A DNA stretch of 64,000 bases from CAZCAC01 sp964496575 (GTDB taxonomy: Bacteria; Planctomycetota; UBA1135; GCA-002686595). This document shows positions 17,049 to 25,125 of this stretch, one piece after another. The stretch is from assembly GCA_964496575.1 (NCBI GenBank), contig CAZCAC010000029.1, positions 1-64,000 of the forward strand. Reading direction: 5' to 3'. The notes under the pieces are model-generated. The model worked only from the letters and a program-made list of their open reading frames with translations, ran no database searches and was not told where the DNA came from. Positions within the stretch are counted from its first letter, which is position 1; each line of letters starts with the position of its first letter. Made by a program: the position numbers and the translations under genes.

Positions 17049-19085
17049 TCAGCTCACCCGTCCGTCGTCGGTCTCCTCCGCTCGCGCTGCGCGCAGCCGG
17101 CGGAACATCTCCTTCAGGTCGCGGAATCCGCCGATCGTGAACCAGATCATGATCCCGATCCCGGTGGCGAAGACGAACCAGGTCCAGCCGCGCCACCAGG
17201 CCAGCCACGTCGCGTCGGAGACGTCGGTGGCCAGGTTCCAGGCGGTGCCGACGAGGAAGATCACCGTCCAGACCAGCGGCCAGGAGAGGGTGATGAAGGT
17301 GACCCACTTGTCGCGGCCGGTGAACTCGGGGTCGAAGCCGAGTTTCTGCAGCCAGCTCGCGTGCTGCGTCTTCTCGGTGACCAGGTCGTCCTCGACCTCG
17401 TGCTCGCCGCGGTGGAGAAGGCGGTCGAGATCGTGCTCCTTCCTCGGTCCGAGCAGTGAAACGGTGACGTAGGCGGTGACCGAGATCAGGATGGCGAAGA
17501 AGGTCAGGATCTGGCCGGTGATCCACTCGCTCTCGTGAATCGCGAGCAGCGGCTGAGCCAGGAACGCCCACCAGCTCTCGGTGCCCGCGACCAGACCCTC
17601 CCTCAGGAAGCTCTGCTTGATCACGATCCCGAAGCTGCTGGAGACGAGACCGAGGATCATCGCTGTCCACGCCGCCGTGGTAGTTCCGCGCTTCCAATAG
17701 AGTCCACCGATGATCGCCGAACCCGCGCCGCCGACGAACACCGCGCCGGTCAGCGCCAGGAACATGGCGATGTACTGGCTCGGCTCGTACCAGGAGCTGA
17801 AGACCAGCGCGAAGATCGCCACGCCGAAGATTGCGCCCTTGAGCAGCCAGAGATGTGCGCGGGTGGAGAGGGGCTTCTTGCGGAAGGGGAGCACCACGTC
17901 CTGGATGAAGATCGCGCCCCAGGAGTGCAGGTAGGTGTCGTTGGTGCTGATGAACGCGCCGAGCATCGCCGTGCAGAAGAGCCCCAGGATCCCCGCCGGC
18001 AGCAGCACCGCCGCCGCCAGCGGCGTGCGCGTCTCCGAGCGCAGGGCGTCGGTCGCCATCGGCGCCAGCGCGTCGTTCACCACCCGCGCCTGCTCCGCGT
18101 AGGCGGGGTGATGCATCATCGTGCGGATCGCGATCGGCAGCACGATGGTGATCAGCATCAACACCCGGAAGCGCCACCCGTTGAGGATGTTGGCCATCCG
18201 CGCCTCGTGCGCGTTCTTGGCAGCGGCGTTGTAGCCCTGGTCCCCCTGCCAGGCGCGCATCCCGTAAAAGAGCACCACCACGCTGATGATCCAGTACCAG
18301 ATGTTGAAGTTCGACTCGCCGCCGAGGTCGAACGGGTGGATCATCGACTTCCCCTCGGGCGGTGCGTTGCCGAGCTCCGCCGAGACCACCTGTCCCTGCC
18401 AGACATTGCCGAGCAGCGTGTCGGCCATGTGCTCCCAGGGGATGGTGAAGAGGATGAACCCGATCATCAGCAGGAAGACCAGGTTGCTGAAGACTCCTTG
18501 CACGAAGTCGGTGACCATCACCGCGATCTGCCCGCCGAGGAAGACGAAGAAGAGCGCCACCGCCATCAACCCGGCCATCAGCGCGGTGAAGGTCGAGATC
18601 GTGGCCCCCAAGAGCTCGAACTGCTCGGGGAAGCCGCAGAGGTGCATGAAGAAGCGCGCGGCCACGCCCGGGAAGATCCCGTAGTTGATGATCCCCGAGA
18701 TGAACGCGATCAGCCCCGCGAAGACGCGGAAGTTCTTGCTGTAGCGCATCTCGAAGAATTGCGCCAGCGTCATCGCCCTCGTTCGTCGGAAGCGATAGAT
18801 CACCCAGCCGGTCAAGGCGATGATGATCATCGCCGGCCCCTCCATCAGCCCCCACCAGATCGAGGTGTACCCGACGTCGTAGTTCTGCTGGAAGTACCAG
18901 ACCAGCGTGATGACGCCGAGCTGCGCCATGTTGAAGGCGACCGAGATCAGGTAGCGTCCGGCGCAGCGGTTGGCGGCGAGGAAACCGGAGACGCTGCCGG
19001 CGAAGCGCTGGGTGTAGACCGCGGCCGAGGTCAGGACGACCAGCAGGGTGGCGACGAAGAACCAGTCGATGGGAGCGAGGTTCAT
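17049..19085 (-). CDS. Sodium:solute symporter (SSS family)
   Basis: A 678-residue integral membrane protein with about 13-14 hydrophobic segments. The N-terminal half has features of the SSS family (SGFLAANRCAGRYLISVAF, MTLAQFFEMRYSKNFRVFAG). It would import an organic solute, such as a sugar, with Na+. A long soluble loop (GPRKEHDLDRLLHRGEHEVEDDLV) precedes the last two helices. Its ATG overlaps the stop of the GH38 alpha-mannosidase gene by 4 nt (ATGA), so the two are coupled and the natural guess is uptake of a mannosidase product. Substrate specificity cannot be read from sequence. Confidence 0.9.
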   Translation of the reverse strand: MNLAPIDWFFVATLLVVLTSAAVYTQRFAGSVSGFLAANRCAGRYLISVAFNMAQLGVITLVWYFQQNYDVGYTSIWWGLMEGPAMIIIALTGWVIYRFRRTRAMTLAQFFEMRYSKNFRVFAGLIAFISGIINYGIFPGVAARFFMHLCGFPEQFELLGATISTFTALMAGLMAVALFFVFLGGQIAVMVTDFVQGVFSNLVFLLMIGFILFTIPWEHMADTLLGNVWQGQVVSAELGNAPPEGKSMIHPFDLGGESNFNIWYWIISVVVLFYGMRAWQGDQGYNAAAKNAHEARMANILNGWRFRVLMLITIVLPIAIRTMMHHPAYAEQARVVNDALAPMATDALRSETRTPLAAAVLLPAGILGLFCTAMLGAFISTNDTYLHSWGAIFIQDVVLPFRKKPLSTRAHLWLLKGAIFGVAIFALVFSSWYEPSQYIAMFLALTGAVFVGGAGSAIIGGLYWKRGTTTAAWTAMILGLVSSSFGIVIKQSFLREGLVAGTESWWAFLAQPLLAIHESEWITGQILTFFAILISVTAYVTVSLLGPRKEHDLDRLLHRGEHEVEDDLVTEKTQHASWLQKLGFDPEFTGRDKWVTFITLSWPLVWTVIFLVGTAWNLATDVSDATWLAWWRGWTWFVFATGIGIMIWFTIGGFRDLKEMFRRLRAARAEETDDGRVS

Positions 19086-22000
19086 TCGTGCTCGACTCGC
19101 AGGGTGACGATCTCGAAGGGAGCGAGGGTGAGGCGGGTGCGGCGCCCCTCGTGCTCGAGCTCGCGCGACAGCGGCCGCTCGACCAGGTCGTTGCCGGCGA
19201 CGGCCCTGGTTGGTGAGCTCCAGTCGAGTTGGACCCGCGTGTGGGCGCCGTGCCGCTCGACCAGGCGCAGGATCGTCCCCGGGCCCGACTGGGCCGGCTT
19301 GAAGCAGGCGACCTCGACGTCGCCGGGGTCTTCGATCCCGAGGGTGAAGGGCGGCGGAACGAGCGACTCGGGACCGGCCGCCTCCGTGGCGGCGTCACCG
19401 GAGAGAATGAGCGGTGGCTCGGCGAAGGCGTCCGCCTCGCGGGCGACTCCGGCGGCGCGCCAATCACCGGCGTGTGGCATCAGCGCGTAGCGAACGTGGT
19501 GGACGCCGCGATCGGCCTCGGGATCGGGGAAGCCGGGCGCCCGCAAGAGCGACAGCCCCAGCGTCCCACCCGCGCCGGAGCGCCCTACCTTTCCGTGGTC
19601 GAGCACCGCGAGCCCGAGGCCGGGCTGGGAGAGGTCCATCCAGCGCCGGCCCGGCACCTCGAAGCGCGCGAGGTCCCAGGGCGTGTTGCGCTGCGTGGTC
19701 CGCTCGACGTGCCCGAACTGCGTCCCGCAGCTCCAGTGCGACGCGCGGATCGAGGTGGGGAAGAGCGCGCGCAGCATCCGGCGATCCTCGCGCCAGTCTA
19801 TCTCGCTCTCGACCTCGACGCGGTGTTCACCGGCGCGGAGCACGTAGCGCTGGACGAGGGAGCTCTCGCCGAAGGTGCGCCGGCACTCGAGGATCCCGCG
19901 CAGCGGCCCCGCCTCGACCACCTCGATCTCCGCGGCGCCGTCGAGCGGCACGGCGACGTCGGTGTAGTCCTCGTCGACGTTCCAGGCCTCCCAGCGCCGC
20001 GGCCGGTCGCGGTAGAGCACGAGCTGGTTCAGCGGGAGGAGCGCGCCGTCCTCGCCGACCGCGTTGACGGGTCGGCCTGTCTCGCCGGAGGCGAGCCGAG
20101 TACACCGGCAGGCGGCGAGCCGCGCGATGCGCCCGGCGGAGTCGAGCTCGAGCTCGACGAGGCCGTTGCCGAGCGAGGTCGGGGTCGTCTCGACGGCGTG
20201 GCGGGGCTCGCTCGCCCCGTCGCTCAGGGTCTGTGCCCCCAGCGCCGGCAGGTCGCGCACGAAGCGGAGCTCGCCGGTACCGAGCTCGACGATCGCGTCG
20301 CGCCGGTGGGCGGTGGGGTTGAAGATCGCCGTCTCGCCGGGAGGAACGATGCGCGTCGCGGCGTCCTCGAGGAGCGCGTCGAGCTCGGTCTCGAGCTGCT
20401 CGTAGGTCTCCTGCGCCTCGACGTACACCTCGTGGATCGAGCTGCCGGGGAGGATGTCGTGGAACTGGTGGAGGAGGACCGTCTTCCACGCGGCGTCGAG
20501 CCGCGCCGCCGTCTCCTCGGGAAGCGCTTCGCCGCTACTGGCCCAGAGCGCCTCGATCGCGCGGAGCCGCTCCTCGGCGCGCGCGTTGGCGGCCTTGAGC
20601 CAGGCCTGGGTGGTGTAGGTGCCGCGGTGCTGCTCGAGGTAGAGCTCGCCGTCCCACGCGGCGAGGTCGCGACCGGTCCGCGAGCGTTCCCGCTCGCGGG
20701 CGGCGTGCAGCCCGGCGCAGAACTCGTCGACGCGCCCCTGCTCGACGCGCGGCAGCCCCGCCGCGCGGGCGGCGACCTCGGCGCGCTGGACCGTCTCCTC
20801 GGTCGGGCCGCCGCCGCCGTCGCCGTAGCCGAACGGCTGGAGCCAGCGCGAGAGATACGCGCGGTGCTCGCCGATCGGGCTCCCGTCGAGGCGTAGCACC
20901 CGGGCCTCGCCCTTCAGGAGGTCCTCCGGCTGGATCGGGCTGTTGTAGTTGGTGCCCGGCGTCAGGTGGGTGAGCACCTCGCTGCCGTCGAGCCCGCGCC
21001 AGCGGAAGGTGACATGGGGCAGCTCGTTGCGCTCGCTCCACGGCATCTTGTCGGTCAGGAAGGTGGAGAGCCCCGAGAGCTTCATGATCTGCGGCAGGCA
21101 GGCGGGGAAGCCGAATGTGTCGGGGAGGAAGAGGAAGGTCTGCTTCGCGCTCTCGCCGAACTGCTCGCGCCACCACGTGGTGCCGTGGAGGATCTGGCGG
21201 ACGAGCGACTCGCCCGAGGGCGCGTGGCAGTCCGGCTCGACCCACATCGCGCCCGCTGCTTCCCAGCGCCCCTCGCCGACGCGCTCGCGGATCCGCTCGA
21301 AGAGCTCGGGGGAGTCCTCCTTGGCCCACTCGTACTGCTGCGCCTGGCTGGCGATGAAGCAGAATCCCTCGTGCCGCTCCATCAGCTCGAGCACGTTGGC
21401 CCAGGAGCGGAGCGCCTTGCGCCGCGTCTCGGGGATCGTCCACAGCCACGCGGTGTCGAGGTGCGCGTGCCCGACCGCCGTGCACGTCGTGTCGGGGGTG
21501 CGCTCGTCGCCGCGCAGGAGGTCGTTGAGTCGCGCCTCGCTCGCCGCCAGGCCGGCGGTCGGGTCGGCGACGGGGATCGCCTCGGTGATCTCGCGGAGAC
21601 CGCGCAGGAGCTCGAGGCAGCGCGCGGAAGCCTCGGGCAGCGCCAGCGCCAGCCGCCGGCAAAAGTCGTACTTCAGCGCGAAGCGCTGCACGGCGCGGTC
21701 GACGACGACCAGCTCGCAGCTCTCGAGTCGTCCGGGCTTCTCCTCGCGCCAGCGCTTGTGCACCTCGGGGGGATCCCAGAAGAAGGTGCTGATCCCGAGC
21801 GGCAGGTTGCAGGCCGCCTCGACGAAGAGATCGAGCTCTTCGCCCGCCTCGGCGCTCTCGGCGAGCAGGCAGAGGTCGCGGTTCTCGTCGAAGCCCTGCC
21901 GCGGCGCGCCGTCCAGCCAGAGCAGCGCCTCGGTGCCGCTGGAGAAGCGCAGGGCGACGCTCTTCCCGGCCAGCTCCTCGGGGATCACGCCCTGGAGGCG

Positions 22001-22216
22001 GAACCACGCGGTCGACCAGGCGGGCCCCCAGCGGAAGCCGGGCTCGACGCGCTGGTACTCCCCTCGCTGGGCCAGGGCGAGTGAGATCCGGTCCCCGGTC
22101 TGGAAGACCCCGACCTCGAGGGGGGCGGCCAGCGGCGTGATCGCCGGCCGGAGCACGTCGTCGTGGAAGGCCTCGATACGGATGGCGGCGTATTCGCGGT
22201 CGGAGATGCCGATCAT
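19082..22216 (-). CDS. GH38 alpha-mannosidase
   Basis: A 1044-residue glycoside hydrolase family 38 enzyme that removes alpha-linked mannose with retention. The zinc site HAHLDTAWLW is at residues 250-259 (His252 and Asp254), and the nucleophile is Asp366 in LFLPDTFGFP. Further conserved pieces are TDKMPWSERNELPH, RWRGLDGSEVLTH and HQFHDILPGSSI. The C-terminal half is the beta-sandwich region of bacterial and fungal-type mannosidases. No signal peptide is seen, so it probably acts in the cytoplasm on imported oligosaccharides. The start sits 6 nt downstream of a TACAAT box, implying a leaderless mRNA. It is coupled to the symporter gene and divergent from a CBM9-like lipoprotein. Confidence 0.93.
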   Translation of the reverse strand: MIGISDREYAAIRIEAFHDDVLRPAITPLAAPLEVGVFQTGDRISLALAQRGEYQRVEPGFRWGPAWSTAWFRLQGVIPEELAGKSVALRFSSGTEALLWLDGAPRQGFDENRDLCLLAESAEAGEELDLFVEAACNLPLGISTFFWDPPEVHKRWREEKPGRLESCELVVVDRAVQRFALKYDFCRRLALALPEASARCLELLRGLREITEAIPVADPTAGLAASEARLNDLLRGDERTPDTTCTAVGHAHLDTAWLWTIPETRRKALRSWANVLELMERHEGFCFIASQAQQYEWAKEDSPELFERIRERVGEGRWEAAGAMWVEPDCHAPSGESLVRQILHGTTWWREQFGESAKQTFLFLPDTFGFPACLPQIMKLSGLSTFLTDKMPWSERNELPHVTFRWRGLDGSEVLTHLTPGTNYNSPIQPEDLLKGEARVLRLDGSPIGEHRAYLSRWLQPFGYGDGGGGPTEETVQRAEVAARAAGLPRVEQGRVDEFCAGLHAARERERSRTGRDLAAWDGELYLEQHRGTYTTQAWLKAANARAEERLRAIEALWASSGEALPEETAARLDAAWKTVLLHQFHDILPGSSIHEVYVEAQETYEQLETELDALLEDAATRIVPPGETAIFNPTAHRRDAIVELGTGELRFVRDLPALGAQTLSDGASEPRHAVETTPTSLGNGLVELELDSAGRIARLAACRCTRLASGETGRPVNAVGEDGALLPLNQLVLYRDRPRRWEAWNVDEDYTDVAVPLDGAAEIEVVEAGPLRGILECRRTFGESSLVQRYVLRAGEHRVEVESEIDWREDRRMLRALFPTSIRASHWSCGTQFGHVERTTQRNTPWDLARFEVPGRRWMDLSQPGLGLAVLDHGKVGRSGAGGTLGLSLLRAPGFPDPEADRGVHHVRYALMPHAGDWRAAGVAREADAFAEPPLILSGDAATEAAGPESLVPPPFTLGIEDPGDVEVACFKPAQSGPGTILRLVERHGAHTRVQLDWSSPTRAVAGNDLVERPLSRELEHEGRRTRLTLAPFEIVTLRVEHE

Positions 22217-22222
22217 CCGGGG

Positions 22223-22228
22223 ATTGTA
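22223..22228 (-). promoter_or_regulatory. TACAAT -10 box, GH38 gene (leaderless)
   Basis: On the minus strand TACAAT is followed by a 6-nt spacer CCCCGG and then the GH38 ATG. A transcript would begin at or next to the start codon. It mirrors the box of the divergent gene at 22291. Confidence 0.6.
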
Positions 22229-22290
22229 CGGATCTACCGGTCCCGGGAGCGAGTGGTGCGCCGCCCTTCCGCCCGCTTCCTCATCCTGCG

Positions 22291-22296
22291 TACAAT
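22291..22296 (+). promoter_or_regulatory. TACAAT -10 box, CBM9-like gene (leaderless)
   Basis: TACAAT, a 6-nt spacer CCCCCG, then the ATG at 22303. The arrangement is the same as on the opposite strand at 22228-22217, so the 86-bp gap carries two mirror-image promoters. Confidence 0.6.
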
Positions 22297-22302
22297 CCCC
22301 CG

Positions 22303-23406
22303 ATGCGCTGCTCCCCCTTCCTCGTCTGCCTCTTCCTCGCCGCCTGCTCCTCCACCCCCGACCCGGGCCCGCCCCCGCCCGAGCAACCCTTCGACCGCGT
22401 CCGCCAGCGGCAGTACGTCTGCTACCGCGCCTCGGCCCCCCTGAAGATCGACGGTCGCCTCGACGAGCTCGCCTGGCTCCGAGCGCCGGTGACGGAGGCC
22501 TTCGTCGACATCGAGGGGCCGGTGAAGCCGCAGCCGACGTTCACGACGCAGGCCAAGATGCTCTGGGACGAGGAGTACTTCTACATCGCGGCGATCCTCG
22601 AGGAGCCGCACGTCTGGGCGAACCTCACCGAGCGCGACTCGGTGATCTTCTACGACAACGACTTCGAGGTCTTCATCGACCCCGACGGCGATACGCACGG
22701 CTACATGGAGCTGGAGCTCAACGCGTTCGGCACGGAGTGGGACCTGCTCCTGGTCAAGCCCTATCGCGACGGCGGTCCCGCGGTGCACGCGTGGGACATC
22801 CCCGGGCTGCGCTCGGCGGTCCACGTCGACGGCACGATCAACGACCCCTCGGACACCGACAGCGGCTGGACGGTGGAGATCGCGATTCCCTGGGAGGGCG
22901 TGCGCGAGGTCGCGCACCGCCAGGCGCCGCCGAAGGACGGCGACGTCTGGTGGGCCGACTTCTCGCGCGTCGAGTGGGACACCCACGTCGAGGAGGGGAG
23001 GTACGTCAAGGACACCGACCCCGCGACGCACAAGAGTCTCCCCGAGCGCAACTGGGTCTGGTCCCCGCAGGGGGCGATCAACATGCACCGGCCGGAGACG
23101 TGGGGACTGGTGATGTTCTCGGAGGTCGCCGCCGGCTCCGCCGAGGTCGGCTTCGTGGCCCCCGACGACCTCGACGGCCGGATCGCGTTGCGGCGGATCT
23201 ACGAGGCGCAGCGCGCCTTCCGCGAGCAGCACGGCCGCTACGCTGCGAATGCCGAGAGCCTCGGCCTCGAGCGCCTCGACCTGCCCGGCTGGGCGTGGCC
23301 GCCGCGGCTGGCGGTCACCGACAGCCTGTACGAGGCGGTGCTCGAGCGCGACGCCGGCCACTCGCTCCACCTCTCGCACGACGGGAGGATCTGGGCCGCC
23401 GAGTGA
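22303..23406 (+). CDS. CBM9-like carbohydrate-binding lipoprotein
   Basis: A 367-residue lipoprotein: signal MRCSPFLVCLFLAAC with lipobox LAAC, a Pro-rich linker, then a carbohydrate-binding family 9-like (DOMON-type) beta-sandwich at about 40-265. Typical landmarks are PLKIDGRLDELAW, KMLWDEEYFYIAAILEEPHVWA, NDFEVFIDPDGDTHGYMELELNAFGT and GWTVEIAIPWEG. Residues 290-360 resemble the small C-terminal module often found after this domain. It is divergent from the GH38 gene and may bind or present glycans at the cell surface for the mannosidase/symporter pair. It converges with the DUF4173 gene, whose stop lies 8 nt away. Confidence 0.87.
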   Translation: MRCSPFLVCLFLAACSSTPDPGPPPPEQPFDRVRQRQYVCYRASAPLKIDGRLDELAWLRAPVTEAFVDIEGPVKPQPTFTTQAKMLWDEEYFYIAAILEEPHVWANLTERDSVIFYDNDFEVFIDPDGDTHGYMELELNAFGTEWDLLLVKPYRDGGPAVHAWDIPGLRSAVHVDGTINDPSDTDSGWTVEIAIPWEGVREVAHRQAPPKDGDVWWADFSRVEWDTHVEEGRYVKDTDPATHKSLPERNWVWSPQGAINMHRPETWGLVMFSEVAAGSAEVGFVAPDDLDGRIALRRIYEAQRAFREQHGRYAANAESLGLERLDLPGWAWPPRLAVTDSLYEAVLERDAGHSLHLSHDGRIWAAE

Positions 23407-23414
23407 CGCCGCGA

Positions 23415-24893
23415 TCACTCCTGGCTCGGCAGTGACCTCACCGCCGCGCGAGCGCGGCTCAGGCCCCAGCTCAGCTCGCGCCAGTCGTCGTCTTCGTCCT
23501 CGCCGTAGGCTTGCAGCAGGTGGAGTCGGATCAGCTCGCGATCGGTGAGTGACATCTTCTCGAGGGCGCCCGCCAGGACCGGCGCGGCGTCGGCGCTGAG
23601 CGTGGTGGCGTAGGCGGCGTCGAACCCCTTGCCTTCCTCCAGGCGCTCGACGTTGACCCGGGCGATGAACGCGTGGGGATTCACCGCGTGAAGGGCCAGC
23701 ACGGCGAGGGCGCCGCTGAGCACGACGCCGGACAGGAACCTCTCCCTCCGACCGGTCAGCACGGTGGCGCCACACCAGAGGAGGATCAGTCCCAGCCAGA
23801 TCAGGAAGGCCGTGACGAGGAAGCGGAGCTCGGTCAGGCCGTAGGCCTGCTGGTACGCGTCCATCCGCGTGAAGGCGGAGCTGAGGACGACGAACAGGAG
23901 CGCGATCTGGACGAAGGCCAGTCCCCGGAAGAGCCGCCGGCCCACCGTGCCGGCCGCCCGCAGCATCCAGTCGAGGAGGAGGAGGAGCGGGAGGCAGAGG
24001 GCGGCGACGGTGACGAGCTCGAAGAAGCCCTGGCGGGCGTACTCGGCGTAGGTCAGGTCCGCGACCGAGCGGATGCGCTCGCTGCCGCCGAACAGGTAGG
24101 TGAACTGAACGGCGACGAACCCTGCGAAGAGGAGGTCGACGAGCCCGAGGACGATGTTCACCTCGATCTCCCGAGAGGTCCGGGGGGGCGTCCCCGGGGC
24201 GGAGGAGGAGGGGAGGGCGGGGCCGTCCAGCAGCAGCAGGAGCAGCCCGGCCGCCGCGGCGGCGGCGAGCACGGTCAGCCCCGTGTGGGAGGCCACCTGC
24301 CCGAGGTCGATGTCGAGCAGGTCCAGTGCCAGGCTCTTGAAGATCACGTCCGCGGAGCCGAGCAGGAATCCGAAGACGGCGAGGATCGGGATCGCGATGA
24401 GGAGGCCGCGGAGGATGGCGGCGCCGACCCGCACGGAGCGTCGATCCACCGCGCCGAGCCGGTTCAGGTTGTCGAGGACCAGCTGGAAGGGGGAGGCGAT
24501 CGCCTTGGCCGCCGCCCACGTCGCGGCGCGAAGGCACTCGACGAGCCCGGTGCGGAAGAGACGGAAGCGCGCCGTGGACGCGCCCGCCAGCAGGAGGACG
24601 AGGGCGGCGGAGGCGACGCTCAGAAACTTGAGGATGGGAGAATCGCGCCAGGCCAGCGTCGCGGCGAGGAGGACCGCGAGACCCAGCAAGAAGAAGGTGC
24701 CTCGCCGGAGGGAAGAGCCGGCGACGAGGGGTACGAGCATGGCGGCACCCGCGACCACGACGAGCCACAAGGCCGCACCGAGGCCCGGGGGCCAGGCCCT
24801 GAGCAGGTAGTCACCCAGCACGCCGCTGGCCAGCGCCACGCCGAGGAGGAGGGTGTTTCTGTTCGCGGTCGTCTTCATGGAAATCTTCTTCAC
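23415..24893 (-). CDS. DUF4173-like polytopic membrane protein
   Basis: A 492-residue protein with about 11-12 hydrophobic segments. The segment LTYAEYARQGFFELVTVAALCLPLLLLLDW is characteristic of the DUF4173 group, and AFTRMDAYQQAYGLTELRF also fits. The C-terminal 80 residues are soluble and acidic (AYGEDEDDDWRELSWG). Function is unknown; relatives often sit next to PadR-type regulators, and an imperfect palindrome upstream could be an operator. The start may instead be the ATG at 24878 (MKTTANRN). Confidence 0.75.
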   Translation of the reverse strand: MKKISMKTTANRNTLLLGVALASGVLGDYLLRAWPPGLGAALWLVVVAGAAMLVPLVAGSSLRRGTFFLLGLAVLLAATLAWRDSPILKFLSVASAALVLLLAGASTARFRLFRTGLVECLRAATWAAAKAIASPFQLVLDNLNRLGAVDRRSVRVGAAILRGLLIAIPILAVFGFLLGSADVIFKSLALDLLDIDLGQVASHTGLTVLAAAAAAGLLLLLLDGPALPSSSAPGTPPRTSREIEVNIVLGLVDLLFAGFVAVQFTYLFGGSERIRSVADLTYAEYARQGFFELVTVAALCLPLLLLLDWMLRAAGTVGRRLFRGLAFVQIALLFVVLSSAFTRMDAYQQAYGLTELRFLVTAFLIWLGLILLWCGATVLTGRRERFLSGVVLSGALAVLALHAVNPHAFIARVNVERLEEGKGFDAAYATTLSADAAPVLAGALEKMSLTDRELIRLHLLQAYGEDEDDDWRELSWGLSRARAAVRSLPSQE

Positions 24894-24921
24894 CTCGCAC
24901 CGAGTGCTTCTTCGCTGCCGA

Positions 24922-24942
24922 GTACTTTATGGTGCAAAGTTC
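24922..24942. promoter_or_regulatory. Imperfect palindrome upstream of the DUF4173 gene
   Basis: Arms GTACTTT and AAAGTTC (one mismatch) flank ATGGTGC, 29 nt before the DUF4173 start. The AT-rich arms stand out in this GC-rich DNA. It could be a site for a PadR-like or other dimeric repressor; no such gene is in the window. Confidence 0.4.
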
Positions 24943-25125
24943 TCTACGGCAAGTGCGGATCCACCGCCGTGCCGCACCGGGATCCTCTCACAAACTCGGG
25001 GCGCCTGCGAGGCTTCGGTTCGTGGCCGCCAGGGTGCGTGAAGGGGATCCCGGCTCGGTATCGGTGACCCCGGTGATCCGCGCCGGTAGTCTGTCCACCA
25101 GCTTCGGACGCCCCTGGAGGTCTCG

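Noticed and set aside
15184..19467. A 1427-codon open frame on the minus strand spanning the aminotransferase and beyond
   Set aside because: Only the part from ATG 16305 has coding sense; the rest is an antisense-free shadow of the symporter and trmO regions caused by high GC.
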